Below the pieces are notes generated by a model that saw only the letters and a program-made list of their open reading frames with translations, ran no database searches and was not told the DNA's origin. Shown here piece after piece: positions 27,945-37,011 of a stretch of 64,000 nucleotides of DNA. The stretch lies in NCBI GenBank assembly GCA_003209565.1, contig QCQK01000001.1, positions 1 through 64,000 of the forward strand, read 5' to 3'. This DNA comes from Prochlorococcus sp. AG-449-J16. GTDB lineage: Bacteria; Cyanobacteriota; Cyanobacteriia; PCC-6307; Cyanobiaceae. Made by a program: the position numbers and the translations under genes. Positions within the stretch are counted from its first letter, which is position 1; each line of letters begins with the position of its first letter.

Positions 27945-28194
27945 AGATGAGTTCTGATTTTCTCCCATAAAGTTCTCTTTTACGTTTAGAGGGGTAGTTT
28001 AAGTTTATAATCAGATACTAATACTTTTTTTCAAATATATTTCAATTGGATGAATATTAGATCTATGAGCCTTTGAAAATTAATAATTCTAGTGGGTCTT
28101 TGTTATTTTTTTAAAAATATAACCTTTTACTATAAGTATTCTATGCAGGAACTTTGAACTTATTTCTTCTAAATTATGTATTAAGTCAATTTCT

Positions 28195-28809
28195 TTAATT
28201 TTCGGAGAAGTGAGAGTTTCGTCCATTTTTAGGTAATTTAATTAATGACCACTGAATCAAGCCCAAAAAATAAACTAACAATGAAAATAATCCTAAAAAT
28301 TTTGCTATTGGCTGAGTAAAGTTTGCCCCGAAGAAGAAATTAAATAAATTTTTAATAATAATGTATAAATTTGACGCAGGTTCAAGCCAAATTTCACATT
28401 TAGCTGAATTAATAAAAGAAAAGCAGCTAAAGTTATTTAAACTTTGAATTAAAAAATTTAGAGAGATAAATGTCAGCGACCATCTCCATACTTTTGTTGT
28501 TGTTGTAAGGGAGTAAGAAAGATCGTATTCACTTAGTTCATCATTAATATCATTCCAAAACCAGACAGATATTGTCATTAACAATGTTGAAATATTTGTT
28601 ACCAACAATGCGTAATTATATTTACCAATTAACAGTAAAAGGCTGATAAAAAATAAAATGGATATTTGCCAATATATAGATAGAAGTTTATTAACAGCTT
28701 TGTTACCTTTTTTTATTGACCAGCAAAATAATGTAAATGGAATGCCAATGAGGAAAATTATTGAAAGTTGAAAAGATAGCCAAACTGAAAGTTGATTAAT
28801 AACGGTCAA
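28195..28809 (-). CDS. DUF3177 family cyanobacterial membrane protein
   Basis: 204 residues with about five hydrophobic segments. The C-terminal half has the recognisable pattern FFFGANFTQPIAKFLG and GLIQWSLIKLPKNGR, which I associate with the DUF3177 family of cyanobacterial integral membrane proteins. An insert with two cysteines (SCFSFINSAKCEIW) sits between helices. The function is unknown. Divergent from trmB across 122 bases. Confidence 0.75.
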   Translation of the reverse strand: MTVINQLSVWLSFQLSIIFLIGIPFTLFCWSIKKGNKAVNKLLSIYWQISILFFISLLLLIGKYNYALLVTNISTLLMTISVWFWNDINDELSEYDLSYSLTTTTKVWRWSLTFISLNFLIQSLNNFSCFSFINSAKCEIWLEPASNLYIIIKNLFNFFFGANFTQPIAKFLGLFSLLVYFLGLIQWSLIKLPKNGRNSHFSEN

Positions 28810-28931
28810 AACTTTTTCTTTTTACGTACATAATTATTAAACATCAAACTGATCCTTTTTAAATTAGTATTGTCATAGTTATGAATAATATGGGTTGTTC
28901 TATTATTTTTGACAAATAAATTAATAAATTC

Positions 28932-29561
28932 ATGAGACAGCATGTTAATCCTCTTAGTAAAAATTTTGATGAAATTGAGAGTATTCCTTCTTTGATAGAA
29001 ATGTTTGATGATTCTAATTTTCCTCTTCATTTAGATATTGGAAGCGCTTCTGGTGAGTTTCTGTTTGATTTAGCTTTATCTAATAAAAATTGGAATTATT
29101 TAGGGATTGAAATCCGAGAGAAATTAGTTAAAACAGCTAAAACAAAAGTTCAAGAAAGAGAAATGAAAAACTTATATTTTATTTTTGGTAATGCTAATAA
29201 AATTGTGAATAAGTTTTATGGTGAATTTATAAATAATAATTTGAAAAGTATTTCATTTAATTTCCCAGATCCATGGTTCAAGAAAAAGCATCATAAAAGG
29301 CGTGTAATTCAGCCTGGTCTAGTAAATATTCTCTCAAAGACGATGCAAAAAAACTCACTAATTTTTGTTAAAACAGATGTAAAGGATTTATTCGATTATA
29401 TGGATTACACGATCTCTAGTAATTTTGATTTTGAAATAATAGAGCAAACCGATCTTAATTATTCAGAAAGTTTTAATCCAAATAAAGTTCAAACTAATAG
29501 AGAAAAGTATGCAATTGCTAATGAACTTGATATTTATGAAAGAGTTTATATAAAAATTTGA
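28932..29561 (+). CDS. trmB: tRNA (guanine-N7-)-methyltransferase
   Basis: A 209-residue SAM-dependent enzyme that makes m7G46 in tRNA. The SAM-binding motif [15 protein letters not shown], the acidic GIEIREK and the signature [16 protein letters not shown] are present, and the C-terminal T(N)REKYA stretch matches TrmB ([13 protein letters not shown]). ATG start. It ends one base before the convergent glmM stop. Confidence 0.95.
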   Translation: MRQHVNPLSKNFDEIESIPSLIEMFDDSNFPLHLDIGSASGEFLFDLALSNKNWNYLGIEIREKLVKTAKTKVQEREMKNLYFIFGNANKIVNKFYGEFINNNLKSISFNFPDPWFKKKHHKRRVIQPGLVNILSKTMQKNSLIFVKTDVKDLFDYMDYTISSNFDFEIIEQTDLNYSESFNPNKVQTNREKYAIANELDIYERVYIKI

Positions 29562-29562
29562 T

Positions 29563-30921
29563 TCATAATAAATTCAGAATATTTTTGATATCTAAATTTA
29601 GTTTATGTGTTATTTCATTTGATAAAGATTGAACCATCTTCAGATTTTTGGCTTCGACGAGAACTCTTATAAGGGGTTCTGTTCCGCTAGGTCTTATATA
29701 AATTCTACAATTATGAGAAAATTTTGAATGGTATTGATCTATAGTTTGATCAATTAAAAATTTAGTTTTTTGATTTATCTTGTTAATATCAAAAGCTAAA
29801 TTTATATTAGTTAATTTTTGAGGAAAAGGTTTGAAACTGCTTTTGAGCCAATCATTTAGAGTAATATTTTTCTTCTTGCAGTATTTTGCAATTTGAAGTG
29901 CAATTAATATCCCATCTCCAGAAAAGTTATTAATTTTTGAAAGAATATGACCTGACTGTTCACCTCCCAAAACCGCATTCTTTTGATTAATTGCGTCAAA
30001 AACAAATTTATCTCCAACTTCAGTTCTGTGCAAAATTCCACCAATTTTGTTCCAAGCCTTTTCAAAACCTAAATTCGCCATTTGAGTTGATATTAGTAAA
30101 TTATTTGTAAGAATTTTTTGTTCCATTAGCTCTCTACCCCAAAGAAAAAGGATATGATCACCATCTAACACACTCCCTTTAGAGTCCATTCCTATTACTC
30201 TATCCGCATCCCCATCGAAGCTAAATCCCATATCTGCAGGATTCTCTTTTAATGCTTTTTTTAATGGTTCTAGATGAGTAGAACCACAATTCACATTAAT
30301 TTTTAAACCATTTTTAGAGTTATTAATAACTCTAACATCGGCCTCAAAATACTGAAAAATCTGTTTTGCACATGTTGTAGCTGATCCATGACACGTGTCT
30401 AATATTATTTTCATTCCGCTTAAATTTTCGCCTTCCATTGTTTTGATAAGGCTTTGCATGTAAATATCTATAAGCTCTTTACTTGTTTTAATCGAGATAT
30501 CTTTCGTAGTAACTGATATATTTTGATTTGCTTCTGAAATTAATTTTTGAATTTTATTTTCAGAATTTTTGTTAATTTTTTGACCATTATGATCAAAGAT
30601 TTTGATGCCATTATATTCGGGAGGGTTATGGCTGGCAGATATCATTATTCCACTACTAAATTTTTCTTTTTTTATTAAAAAAGGAATAGCTGGAGTCGGG
30701 CAGATTCCAAGATTTATAAATTTTTTGCCGCTTGCTACTATACCTTTGGCTATTGCCTGAAGCAGAATTTCTCCACTTATCCTTGTATCTCTTCCTAATA
30801 ATATTGGATTATTATTTTCTAAAGTTAAACCTAGAGCATATCCAACTTTGAATGCTAAAGAATAAGTTATTTCTACATTAAATCTTCCTCTTATTCCATC
30901 AGTTCCAAAGATTGATTGCAT
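29563..30921 (-). CDS. glmM: Phosphoglucosamine mutase
   Basis: 452 residues of the alpha-D-phosphohexomutase superfamily. The phosphoserine loop is [12 protein letters not shown] with S97 as the phosphorylated residue, the metal loop is FDGDADR, and the sugar loop is GGEQSGH. Phosphate binding at [11 protein letters not shown] closes the C-terminus. It converts glucosamine 6-phosphate to glucosamine 1-phosphate on the way to UDP-GlcNAc for peptidoglycan and LPS. Motif wording (GEQSGH, GTDGIRG) separates it from the second hexomutase at 62.3 kb. Confidence 0.95.
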   Translation of the reverse strand: MQSIFGTDGIRGRFNVEITYSLAFKVGYALGLTLENNNPILLGRDTRISGEILLQAIAKGIVASGKKFINLGICPTPAIPFLIKKEKFSSGIMISASHNPPEYNGIKIFDHNGQKINKNSENKIQKLISEANQNISVTTKDISIKTSKELIDIYMQSLIKTMEGENLSGMKIILDTCHGSATTCAKQIFQYFEADVRVINNSKNGLKINVNCGSTHLEPLKKALKENPADMGFSFDGDADRVIGMDSKGSVLDGDHILFLWGRELMEQKILTNNLLISTQMANLGFEKAWNKIGGILHRTEVGDKFVFDAINQKNAVLGGEQSGHILSKINNFSGDGILIALQIAKYCKKKNITLNDWLKSSFKPFPQKLTNINLAFDINKINQKTKFLIDQTIDQYHSKFSHNCRIYIRPSGTEPLIRVLVEAKNLKMVQSLSNEITHKLNLDIKNILNLL

Positions 30922-31056
30922 AATAGGCTTTAGGAATTAAATATATTTTTGATATTTTTAAGTATTCATTCTATCAGTTGATTAAAAGGAAAATGATAAG
31001 CCCTCTCTTAATTTGATTAACTTATATAAGATATCTGAAGAAATGAAATATTCATA

Positions 31057-31602
31057 ATGCAATCCGATAGTAGAGAACCACTTCTAAACAAAAACCTGAA
31101 AGCAATACTTGCTTTGTTTATTACGGTTGTCATTATTTCTTTGATTTTATTTAGAAATCTTTTTTTTCATTCAACTTATCTACTTAAGAGTTTTGGCGAA
31201 TTATCTGTTGATCCAGCAATAGCTTTTAAAAATAACAAACCTACTTTCCTTGAATTTTATGCGGAGTGGTGTGAAGTGTGCAAAGAAATGGCTCCAAAAG
31301 TATCTGATTTAAAAGAGCAATATGAAAAAGATATTAATTTTGTTTTTTTAAATGTAGATAATCAAAAATGGGAAAACTATATTAGAAAGTTTGAAGTTAA
31401 TGGAATTCCTCAAGTTAATCTTTTTGATAGAAAAGGAAATTTAAAATATAACTTTATTGGTAAACAAGAAGAATTAACAATAAAGAAAGCTCTCAGTAAT
31501 ATAGAAAGAGAATTGGAATCTAAAGAAGAAATTCTTAATTCTGAATTTTCAGAAATTAAAAAAAATAAAAATAATGGTATTGCTCCTCGCAGTCATGGAT
31601 AA
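31057..31602 (+). CDS. txlA: Membrane-anchored thioredoxin-like protein (TxlA/HCF164 type)
   Basis: 181 residues: one transmembrane anchor (about 15-33), then a thioredoxin fold with the active site WCEVC (C72, C75) in FLEFYAEWCEVCKEMAP, the cis-proline loop NGIPQ, and a charged C-terminal tail. Known TxlA/HCF164 proteins sit in the thylakoid facing the lumen and pass reductant from CcdA to apocytochromes and other thiols during photosystem and cytochrome b6f assembly. The topology here fits. It converges on thyX with two bases between stops. Confidence 0.85.
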   Translation: MQSDSREPLLNKNLKAILALFITVVIISLILFRNLFFHSTYLLKSFGELSVDPAIAFKNNKPTFLEFYAEWCEVCKEMAPKVSDLKEQYEKDINFVFLNVDNQKWENYIRKFEVNGIPQVNLFDRKGNLKYNFIGKQEELTIKKALSNIERELESKEEILNSEFSEIKKNKNNGIAPRSHG

Positions 31603-31604
31603 TT

Positions 31605-32237
31605 TTACCAATCTAGAGATTTGGATACAATAGGAAAACTTTTTTTGAAAATAGATTTGCAATCTTGTGCAATACATTTATGTTCTTTTTGGGTTCCATG
31701 AGCTGATCTTAAATGAATGTAATGTATCCAAGATCTGCATGATCCAGACATGTAGATTCTTGTTGGGGTTGCTAAGGGTAAAACAAATCTTGCACATTCT
31801 TTAGCTATTCCTTCAGCGAGTAAATCTTCATATAATTTTGACGCAGCTTTAAAATGTGATGCAATTTTTGAATTAAATCTTTTTTTTAACTCATCAGGTA
31901 GGTCAGGAATAGAATTTTGCCTATTTTTAAAATCTTGTCTTCTCAACTCTGGTAAAGGAATATTACCCAATTGAGAACTATCAGCATATCTCTGCGAAAA
32001 TTCCTGGAAAGTAAATGATCTATGCCTTAAAATTTGAGCTGCAATTCCTCTATTTGTTTCTATCTGTAAGGTCATAAATGATTGCTCAAATACGCTCCAA
32101 TGTTCATTTTTAATGCAATAACTCAACAACTTTGAATAATCTTCATTTTTTTGATTGCTTGGATTACTTACTCTCGCAATATAAGCCATTGTTTTTTCTG
32201 CATCTGGAGTTAATGAAATTAGTTCAACTTTACTCAT
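31605..32237 (-). CDS. thyX: Flavin-dependent thymidylate synthase
   Basis: A 210-residue ThyX that makes dTMP from dUMP using FAD, NADPH and methylenetetrahydrofolate. The ThyX signature appears as RHRSFTFQEFSQRY (71-84). The C-terminal SGSCRSWIHYIHLR fits the family's folding. No thyA is seen in the window. One base separates its start from the dcd stop, so dcd and thyX are co-transcribed: dCTP to dUTP to dUMP to dTMP. Confidence 0.95.
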   Translation of the reverse strand: MSKVELISLTPDAEKTMAYIARVSNPSNQKNEDYSKLLSYCIKNEHWSVFEQSFMTLQIETNRGIAAQILRHRSFTFQEFSQRYADSSQLGNIPLPELRRQDFKNRQNSIPDLPDELKKRFNSKIASHFKAASKLYEDLLAEGIAKECARFVLPLATPTRIYMSGSCRSWIHYIHLRSAHGTQKEHKCIAQDCKSIFKKSFPIVSKSLDW

Positions 32238-32238
32238 T

Positions 32239-32832
32239 TTAGATCTTCGCTAGAGTTACCTTCTCTGGTTGATTTTGATATTTACCTTTTCTATCTTTAT
32301 ATGTTGTAGAGCAAGGGTCACCTTCAAAAAAGAGTAGTTGGCAAATACCCTCGTTAGCATAAATCCTGCAATCTGCGCCTGAACTATTACTAAATTCTAG
32401 CGTTAGATGGCCTTCCCAACCTGCTTCTGCAGGCGTTGTATTAACTATGATACCTAGTCGGGCATAAGTACTTTTACCTATACAAATTACAGTTATATTT
32501 TCTGGTACTTTCATTTTTTCTAAAGCTACTCCTAGACCATATGAGTGAGCAGGAAGAATAAAAAATTCTCCATCCTTATCATGGTGTAGAACAGTTTTTT
32601 CTAGATTATTTGGATTAAACTTTTTTGGATTCATTACAGTTCCTGGGATATGCCTAAAAATTAAGAATTCTTTTGATGAAAGTCTTAAATCATAGCCATA
32701 AGAGGAGCATCCGTAACTCAAAACTGGCCTTTGTTGATTGTTAGGCTCAAGATGCCGCACCAAATTTGATTCGAAGGGGTTAATCATCCCTTCAGTAGCT
32801 TTTTTATTAATCCAGAGGTCATTTTTAAGCAT
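32239..32832 (-). CDS. dcd: dCTP deaminase
   Basis: A 197-residue trimeric enzyme of the dUTPase fold. It deaminates dCTP to dUTP, the main route to dUMP for ThyX. SSYGYDLRLS, GKSTYARLGI and the active-site segment NTTPAEAGWEGHLTLEFSN with the catalytic glutamate are all present. Tightly packed between the CobO-like gene (4-base gap) and thyX (1-base gap). Confidence 0.95.
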   Translation of the reverse strand: MLKNDLWINKKATEGMINPFESNLVRHLEPNNQQRPVLSYGCSSYGYDLRLSSKEFLIFRHIPGTVMNPKKFNPNNLEKTVLHHDKDGEFFILPAHSYGLGVALEKMKVPENITVICIGKSTYARLGIIVNTTPAEAGWEGHLTLEFSNSSGADCRIYANEGICQLLFFEGDPCSTTYKDRKGKYQNQPEKVTLAKI

Positions 32833-32836
32833 TTTT

Positions 32837-33418
32837 CTATGAGCGGAGTTCGGTAATTTGATTAGCCATTAAAAGTAAATCTTTAGGAATATCTGTACCA
32901 GTAAGGATTACATCTCCTGATATAAATCGGTTTTCAAGTGTTGAAATCAAATCATCTTTATCGATTATTTTCATCTTTATCGCTAAAAAAATTTCATCAA
33001 GTATGATTTGATCATTTTCGCCAGAAAGCAATTCTTTTTTGCAATAATTCCATAATTCATAAGTAGATTCATGTATTGATTTTTTTAAATCTTTAATATT
33101 TTCAATTTCTTCAGAATGATATTGATCAAAGGAATGTGATGATCTTATCCAAGTTAAGTTGCCACAGAGCTTTACTGAATGCGCTATACCTTGCTGAACC
33201 CCTCCTTTCATGAACTGTACTAAAAGTACTTTCCTGCCGAGAGCAGCATTTCTTAGAGAGTCGCTAATAATAGAGGAATAACATCCTCTATACGGAGATT
33301 GATAGATTTGGATTTGCCCGTTTTGTGAAAATCTTTTTGAGTTTATATTGTTAGCAGAACTTATTTTTACTACATCAGCATTACTTTTTGAGTAATTATA
33401 AGATGAACTAATTACCAT
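32837..33418 (-). CDS. CobO/BtuR-family cobalamin adenosyltransferase homologue with degenerate P-loop
   Basis: 193 residues aligning in outline to ATP:corrinoid adenosyltransferase. GQIQIYQ is the first strand. RKVLLVQFMKGG, DQIILDEIFLAIK, and DVILTGTDIPKDLL with NQITELR match family landmarks. The Walker A sequence normally GNGKGKTTAA is SPYRGCYSS (41-49), without the Gly-Lys-Thr core, so ordinary ATP binding is unlikely. It may have another role (corrinoid carrier, regulator) or be drifting. It is the first gene of an operon with dcd and thyX, and diverges from ntcA. Prochlorococcus relies on a B12-dependent ribonucleotide reductase, which makes the grouping with nucleotide genes suggestive. 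Confidence 0.75.
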   Translation of the reverse strand: MVISSSYNYSKSNADVVKISSANNINSKRFSQNGQIQIYQSPYRGCYSSIISDSLRNAALGRKVLLVQFMKGGVQQGIAHSVKLCGNLTWIRSSHSFDQYHSEEIENIKDLKKSIHESTYELWNYCKKELLSGENDQIILDEIFLAIKMKIIDKDDLISTLENRFISGDVILTGTDIPKDLLLMANQITELRS

Positions 33419-33558
33419 ATTTTAGGATTCCTTTTCTATATACAGTATAATTTGAATTTATTGACGCTGCATATAGTGTAATGTTACTTAAAAAAGGTTT
33501 GAGAAAGTTGAATTTAGATGAAAGAAAATTATAGAGGTAAAAATAAGAATCAAAAACT

Positions 33559-33600
33559 GTTACTGTTGATACAAGATATTTCAAGTTGTCTTCTTAAATT
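33559..33600 (+). promoter_or_regulatory. NtcA-activated promoter of ntcA (autoregulatory)
   Basis: GTT-N8-TAC (33559-33572, bases GTTACTGTTGATAC) is one mismatch from the NtcA box GTA-N8-TAC. Exactly 22 bases later TAAATT (33595-33600) matches the TA-N3-T -10 element. This is the classical class II NtcA promoter geometry. The ATG follows 21 bases after the -10 box. Confidence 0.75.
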
Positions 33601-33621
33601 TTTTAAATAGTAAAGATATTT

Positions 33622-34356
33622 ATGATACCTTCTTCACGAGGAGTCAACCCCTTTAGTTCGCAACATTCCGGACAAAGTAAAATAAATACTGTTGGAGAAC
33701 GTTTTCCAATTAATAGAACTTTAATGGAGGTAATTAAAGGTCTAGAGGGTGCGAACACAGAAATGGTTGAGAGATCCAAAACAATATTCTTCCCTGGGGA
33801 TCCTGCTGAAAGGGTTTATCTGATAAGAAGAGGTGCAGTAAGGTTGTCAAGAGTTTATGAGTCAGGTGAAGAGATAACCGTTGCTCTGTTAAGGGAGAAT
33901 AGCCTCTTTGGTGTTTTATCTCTTTTAACAGGACATAGATCTGATCGTTTTTATCATTCAATAGCTTTCACAAGAGTTGAAATGATAACAGCACCTGCGA
34001 ATTCTGTTCTTAAGGCAATAGAGGAAGATGCATCAGTTGGTCTATTGTTATTACAGGGGCTTTCAAGTAGGATCCTACAAACAGAAACAATGATTGAAAC
34101 TCTTACTCATAGAGATATGTCTTCTCGTTTAGTAAGCTTTTTAATGGTTCTTTGTAGAGACTTTGGAGTAGCAAGTGAAAAAGGGATCACAATAGATTTG
34201 AGACTTTCACATCAAGCTATTGCTGAAGCTATTGGTTCCACAAGAGTAACTATTACAAGATTATTGGGAGATTTGAAGGATTCCGGGCTCCTTACTATTG
34301 AAAGAAAAAAGATTACAGTATTTGACCCAATAGCCCTTGCAAAAAGATTTAATTGA
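33622..34356 (+). CDS. ntcA: Global nitrogen regulator NtcA
   Basis: A 244-residue CRP/FNR-family activator that responds to 2-oxoglutarate and controls nitrogen assimilation. The cyclic-nucleotide-like domain (about 50-150) contains [19 protein letters not shown] and FGVLSLL. The winged-helix DNA-binding domain has the recognition helix in [20 protein letters not shown] (195-214). The first 25 residues extend beyond the freshwater form. The promoter upstream carries an NtcA box, so autoactivation is likely. amt1 at 47.4 kb has the same kind of box. Confidence 0.98.
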   Translation: MIPSSRGVNPFSSQHSGQSKINTVGERFPINRTLMEVIKGLEGANTEMVERSKTIFFPGDPAERVYLIRRGAVRLSRVYESGEEITVALLRENSLFGVLSLLTGHRSDRFYHSIAFTRVEMITAPANSVLKAIEEDASVGLLLLQGLSSRILQTETMIETLTHRDMSSRLVSFLMVLCRDFGVASEKGITIDLRLSHQAIAEAIGSTRVTITRLLGDLKDSGLLTIERKKITVFDPIALAKRFN

Positions 34357-34377
34357 TACATCATTAACTATGATGTA

Positions 34378-35355
34378 TTGAGAGTAAGTAATAGTGTGGC
34401 TTGGATTTTAATTATTTTTTTGATATTACTTGGAGGATTAATTGCACCATTTGGTGATCTACTTGGCACGAGGATTGGTAAAGCAAGATTTAGTATCTTA
34501 AAATTAAGACCAAAGAAAACAGCAACAATTGTAACGATAATAACTGGAAGCTTTATTAGTGCAATATCTATAGGATTATTGATTTTATTTAGTGAAGAAT
34601 TTAGGCAAAGACTTTTTGTTGATATTCCTTTTTTACAAAAAACTTTGGATGAAAGTAAAAAGGCACTTGTACCTTTAAAGGAAGAGAGGAAGAGGCTTGA
34701 AGATAAGATTAATTATAAGGAAAGGGAATTAAATAAACTTAAAAGTGACGTTAAAGAATTCAGAAGAGGAAATGTAGTTCTTAAAAGAGGGCAAACTTTG
34801 TTTATTGGAGAAGTTACTTCTAATCCAAATATAAAAGCAGATCTTGGAAAGATTTATAAAAGTGCAGATAGATATGTTCAAAAAATTGTAATTCCTAATA
34901 AAAAAGAAATAAAAAATATTCTTTTGTGGAGAACTAGTGATATTTCTGAAATTGAGGATATCACTGCAAAAAGTGGGAACTGGATCATATTGATTAAGTC
35001 AGCAACGAATGTTTTGAGAGGAGATAATTTTGTTTTTGTATACCCAGAATTATTGCAAAATAAGATCGTTTTAAAGAGAGGAGAAGTTATTACGAGTGAG
35101 ATAATTGAAAAAAAAGATCTTGATTATAAAAATGTCAATTCAAAAATTCAAACTTTGTTGAAAAAAACTAGAGATGAAATAAAGTTAAGGAACTCTATTG
35201 CAAATGAAATAACTACAAGAGGGGACTTTATTAAAAAAATTAGAGATTCAATAAAGATAAATCAAAATAACCAATATCTTTTAGAAGTTGTATCTCTAAA
35301 AGATAGTAAAACTGCAGACCCAATAATAGTTGAATTGAATATTACTAAACTTTAG
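34378..35355 (+). CDS. DUF3084 family membrane-anchored coiled-coil protein
   Basis: A 325-residue protein with two N-terminal membrane helices (about 6-26 and 50-70) around GDLLGTRIGKARFSILKLRP, the conserved DUF3084 region. A charged coiled coil follows (about 90-130), then beta-rich repeats (VVLKRGQTLF, IVLKRGEVIT). The function is unknown, but the family is widespread in cyanobacteria, and I recall it next to ntcA. The start is TTG at 34378, 22 bases past the ntcA stop. It runs on into the YqgF-like gene, suggesting an ntcA-DUF3084-yqgF-like transcript. Confidence 0.8.
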   Translation: MRVSNSVAWILIIFLILLGGLIAPFGDLLGTRIGKARFSILKLRPKKTATIVTIITGSFISAISIGLLILFSEEFRQRLFVDIPFLQKTLDESKKALVPLKEERKRLEDKINYKERELNKLKSDVKEFRRGNVVLKRGQTLFIGEVTSNPNIKADLGKIYKSADRYVQKIVIPNKKEIKNILLWRTSDISEIEDITAKSGNWIILIKSATNVLRGDNFVFVYPELLQNKIVLKRGEVITSEIIEKKDLDYKNVNSKIQTLLKKTRDEIKLRNSIANEITTRGDFIKKIRDSIKINQNNQYLLEVVSLKDSKTADPIIVELNITKL

Positions 35356-35361
35356 TATTTT

Positions 35362-35799
35362 ATGTCTAAATTGATCTCCATTGATCCTGGTAAATTTAAA
35401 TGTGGGTTGGTTTTAGCAGAAATAAGTGAAAGAAAAGTTTATAAAGCTATCATCCTGAAAAGTGAATTTCTTGAGGATTACGTCAGAAATTTAAATAAGG
35501 TTGAAGATATATCAAAAATTATTGTTGGTAACGGTACAACCAGTAAAGAAGTCATGAAAAAACTTAATTTTTTTAAAGGAGAAATAATAACTTTTGAAGA
35601 GAAAAATACTTCTTTTAGAGCTAAAGCAAGATATTTTGAACTTTTTCCTATTAGCGGTCTGAAGTTTTTACTCCCTAGAGAGGTTTTTATTCTTAACAAG
35701 AATCTAGATGCTTTATCAGCTTTGATAATCTTAGAGGATTATTGTAAAATTAAGTTTACTTTTAATCAAAATATAGACTTTAAAACTTGGCTGAAATAG
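35362..35799 (+). CDS. YqgF/RuvX-like RNase H-fold protein
   Basis: 145 residues. The N-terminal SIDPGKFKCGLVLA is the first strand and catalytic aspartate (D8) of the YqgF/RuvC fold. KIIVGNGTTSKEV and a late aspartate (LDALSALIIL) supply the other family positions. Family members process pre-16S rRNA or resolve DNA junctions; which applies is not clear. Six bases downstream of the DUF3084 gene. Its last 20 bases overlap the 3' end of the convergent DUF3146 gene. Confidence 0.75.
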   Translation: MSKLISIDPGKFKCGLVLAEISERKVYKAIILKSEFLEDYVRNLNKVEDISKIIVGNGTTSKEVMKKLNFFKGEIITFEEKNTSFRAKARYFELFPISGLKFLLPREVFILNKNLDALSALIILEDYCKIKFTFNQNIDFKTWLK

Positions 35800-36037
35800 T
35801 TAACTTATATTCATTACCTGCCTCTAGTTGGTAATCTTTTTTTAGCAAAAATCTTAATAATGCATTTTCAATTAATGCTCTACCCAAGGGCGGATTTACT
35901 AATAATAAACCTTTGTTAAAAAACCATGTAAAAGTCCATTTAAATTGACTTGCTTCAACAACCCCCTTGATTTGCTTTTTTGAGAAGCAATATTCTTTAA
36001 CACTTACATTGGCTATCGTTTCAGGTTTTTGTACCAT
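35780..36037 (-). CDS. DUF3146 family small cyanobacterial protein
   Basis: 85 residues, soluble, alpha/beta. EASQFKWTFTWFFNKGLLLV followed by PPLGRALIENALLRFLLK resembles the cyanobacterial DUF3146 family. No known function and no catalytic motif I recognise. It follows pth by three bases (pth stop 36041), so both are probably one transcript, and it overlaps the YqgF-like gene by 20 bases tail to tail. Confidence 0.75.
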   Translation of the reverse strand: MVQKPETIANVSVKEYCFSKKQIKGVVEASQFKWTFTWFFNKGLLLVNPPLGRALIENALLRFLLKKDYQLEAGNEYKLTISAKF

Positions 36038-36040
36038 TTG

Positions 36041-36643
36041 TTAAGTTTGTTTTTGATCAAAAGAATTTAAGTCATTTATTATGTACTCTTCTTTTGTAGT
36101 ATTTAATTGTTCTAGGGATTCTATTACCCTATTGTATACTTTATCCAATATTGATTTTTCTTCTAGAGTAATATTCCCTAATACATGAGAAATAGTATTT
36201 AAATTTTTTGTTTCTCTAATAGATGGAGGAGACCCAATACCAATTCTTATTCTGTTGAAATTTTGAGTTTGTAATCTTTCAATGATGCTCTTAAGCCCAT
36301 TGTGCCCGCCTGAACTGCCTTTTTTTCTAAATCTAATTTTTCCAAGAGGGAGATCTTTGTCGTCTACTATTATAAATATCTGATCTAAATTAATTTTGTA
36401 CCATTCTACTATTGCACGGACAGCATCACCACTATTATTCATGAATGTATTTGGTAGAAATAGCCTATATTTAGAACCATCAATTTTAAATTCTGAACAA
36501 TAACTTTTAAGTTTATCCTTTAATAAAAAATCTGTATTGTGTTTTTTAGAGAAATTTTTAAGTAGTAGAAAGCCTATGTTATGTCTGCTCTTGGAATATT
36601 TTTTACCTGGATTCCCCAATCCAATTAAATATATTTCATCCAT
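36041..36643 (-). CDS. pth: Peptidyl-tRNA hydrolase
   Basis: A 200-residue Pth that releases tRNA from peptidyl-tRNAs dropped by the ribosome. IGLGNPGKKY (N11), the catalytic histidine H21 in KSRHNIGF, FMNNSG and the DDKDLPLGKIR plus SSGGHNGLKSI segments are all present. Slightly long C-terminal tail. The start is 133 bases from psbH on the same strand. Confidence 0.96.
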   Translation of the reverse strand: MDEIYLIGLGNPGKKYSKSRHNIGFLLLKNFSKKHNTDFLLKDKLKSYCSEFKIDGSKYRLFLPNTFMNNSGDAVRAIVEWYKINLDQIFIIVDDKDLPLGKIRFRKKGSSGGHNGLKSIIERLQTQNFNRIRIGIGSPPSIRETKNLNTISHVLGNITLEEKSILDKVYNRVIESLEQLNTTKEEYIINDLNSFDQKQT

Positions 36644-36775
36644 GATGTATTACTAAATCCCTTTTTATAGAGAATTATATACAAACGAACTACAAAGTAA
36701 AAAACTCAAACGAATATTATAAAGAAGTTTTTAGTAATATCTAAATTAATTAAAATACTTCTAGAGTTCAAGAAA

Positions 36776-36976
36776 TTAATTTCCGTTCCAATCTACTGAG
36801 AAACCTTGTAAAAGTAGTGATTGGTTGTAAATTTGTAGAAGAATAACTAGAAAAACCAGAAGTAGCAGGCCTATGACTGTCATAATAGGAACTGCTCCCC
36901 AACCAGGTACAACTTTACCTTGTCCTGAATTACCAATTGCTTTTAAAAGACTTCCTAAGGCTGTTTTTTGACCCAT
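36776..36976 (-). CDS. psbH: Photosystem II protein PsbH
   Basis: A 66-residue single-helix PSII subunit. The N-terminus [12 protein letters not shown] is followed by the stromal [12 protein letters not shown] and one transmembrane helix (about 31-52), then [10 protein letters not shown]. It stabilises CP47 and QB-site function. It faces psbN across an 80-base divergent spacer, the arrangement conserved from cyanobacteria to plastids. Confidence 0.97.
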   Translation of the reverse strand: MGQKTALGSLLKAIGNSGQGKVVPGWGAVPIMTVIGLLLLVFLVILLQIYNQSLLLQGFSVDWNGN

Positions 36977-37011
36977 GTTGAATTCACAAAATCGAATATT
37001 ATTTCGCTATT

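Noticed and set aside
27945..28194. Gene-free stretch after ileS checked for small ORFs, tRNA and sRNA
   Set aside because: Only ORFs shorter than about 12 codons and no convincing hairpin beyond the ileS end repeat.
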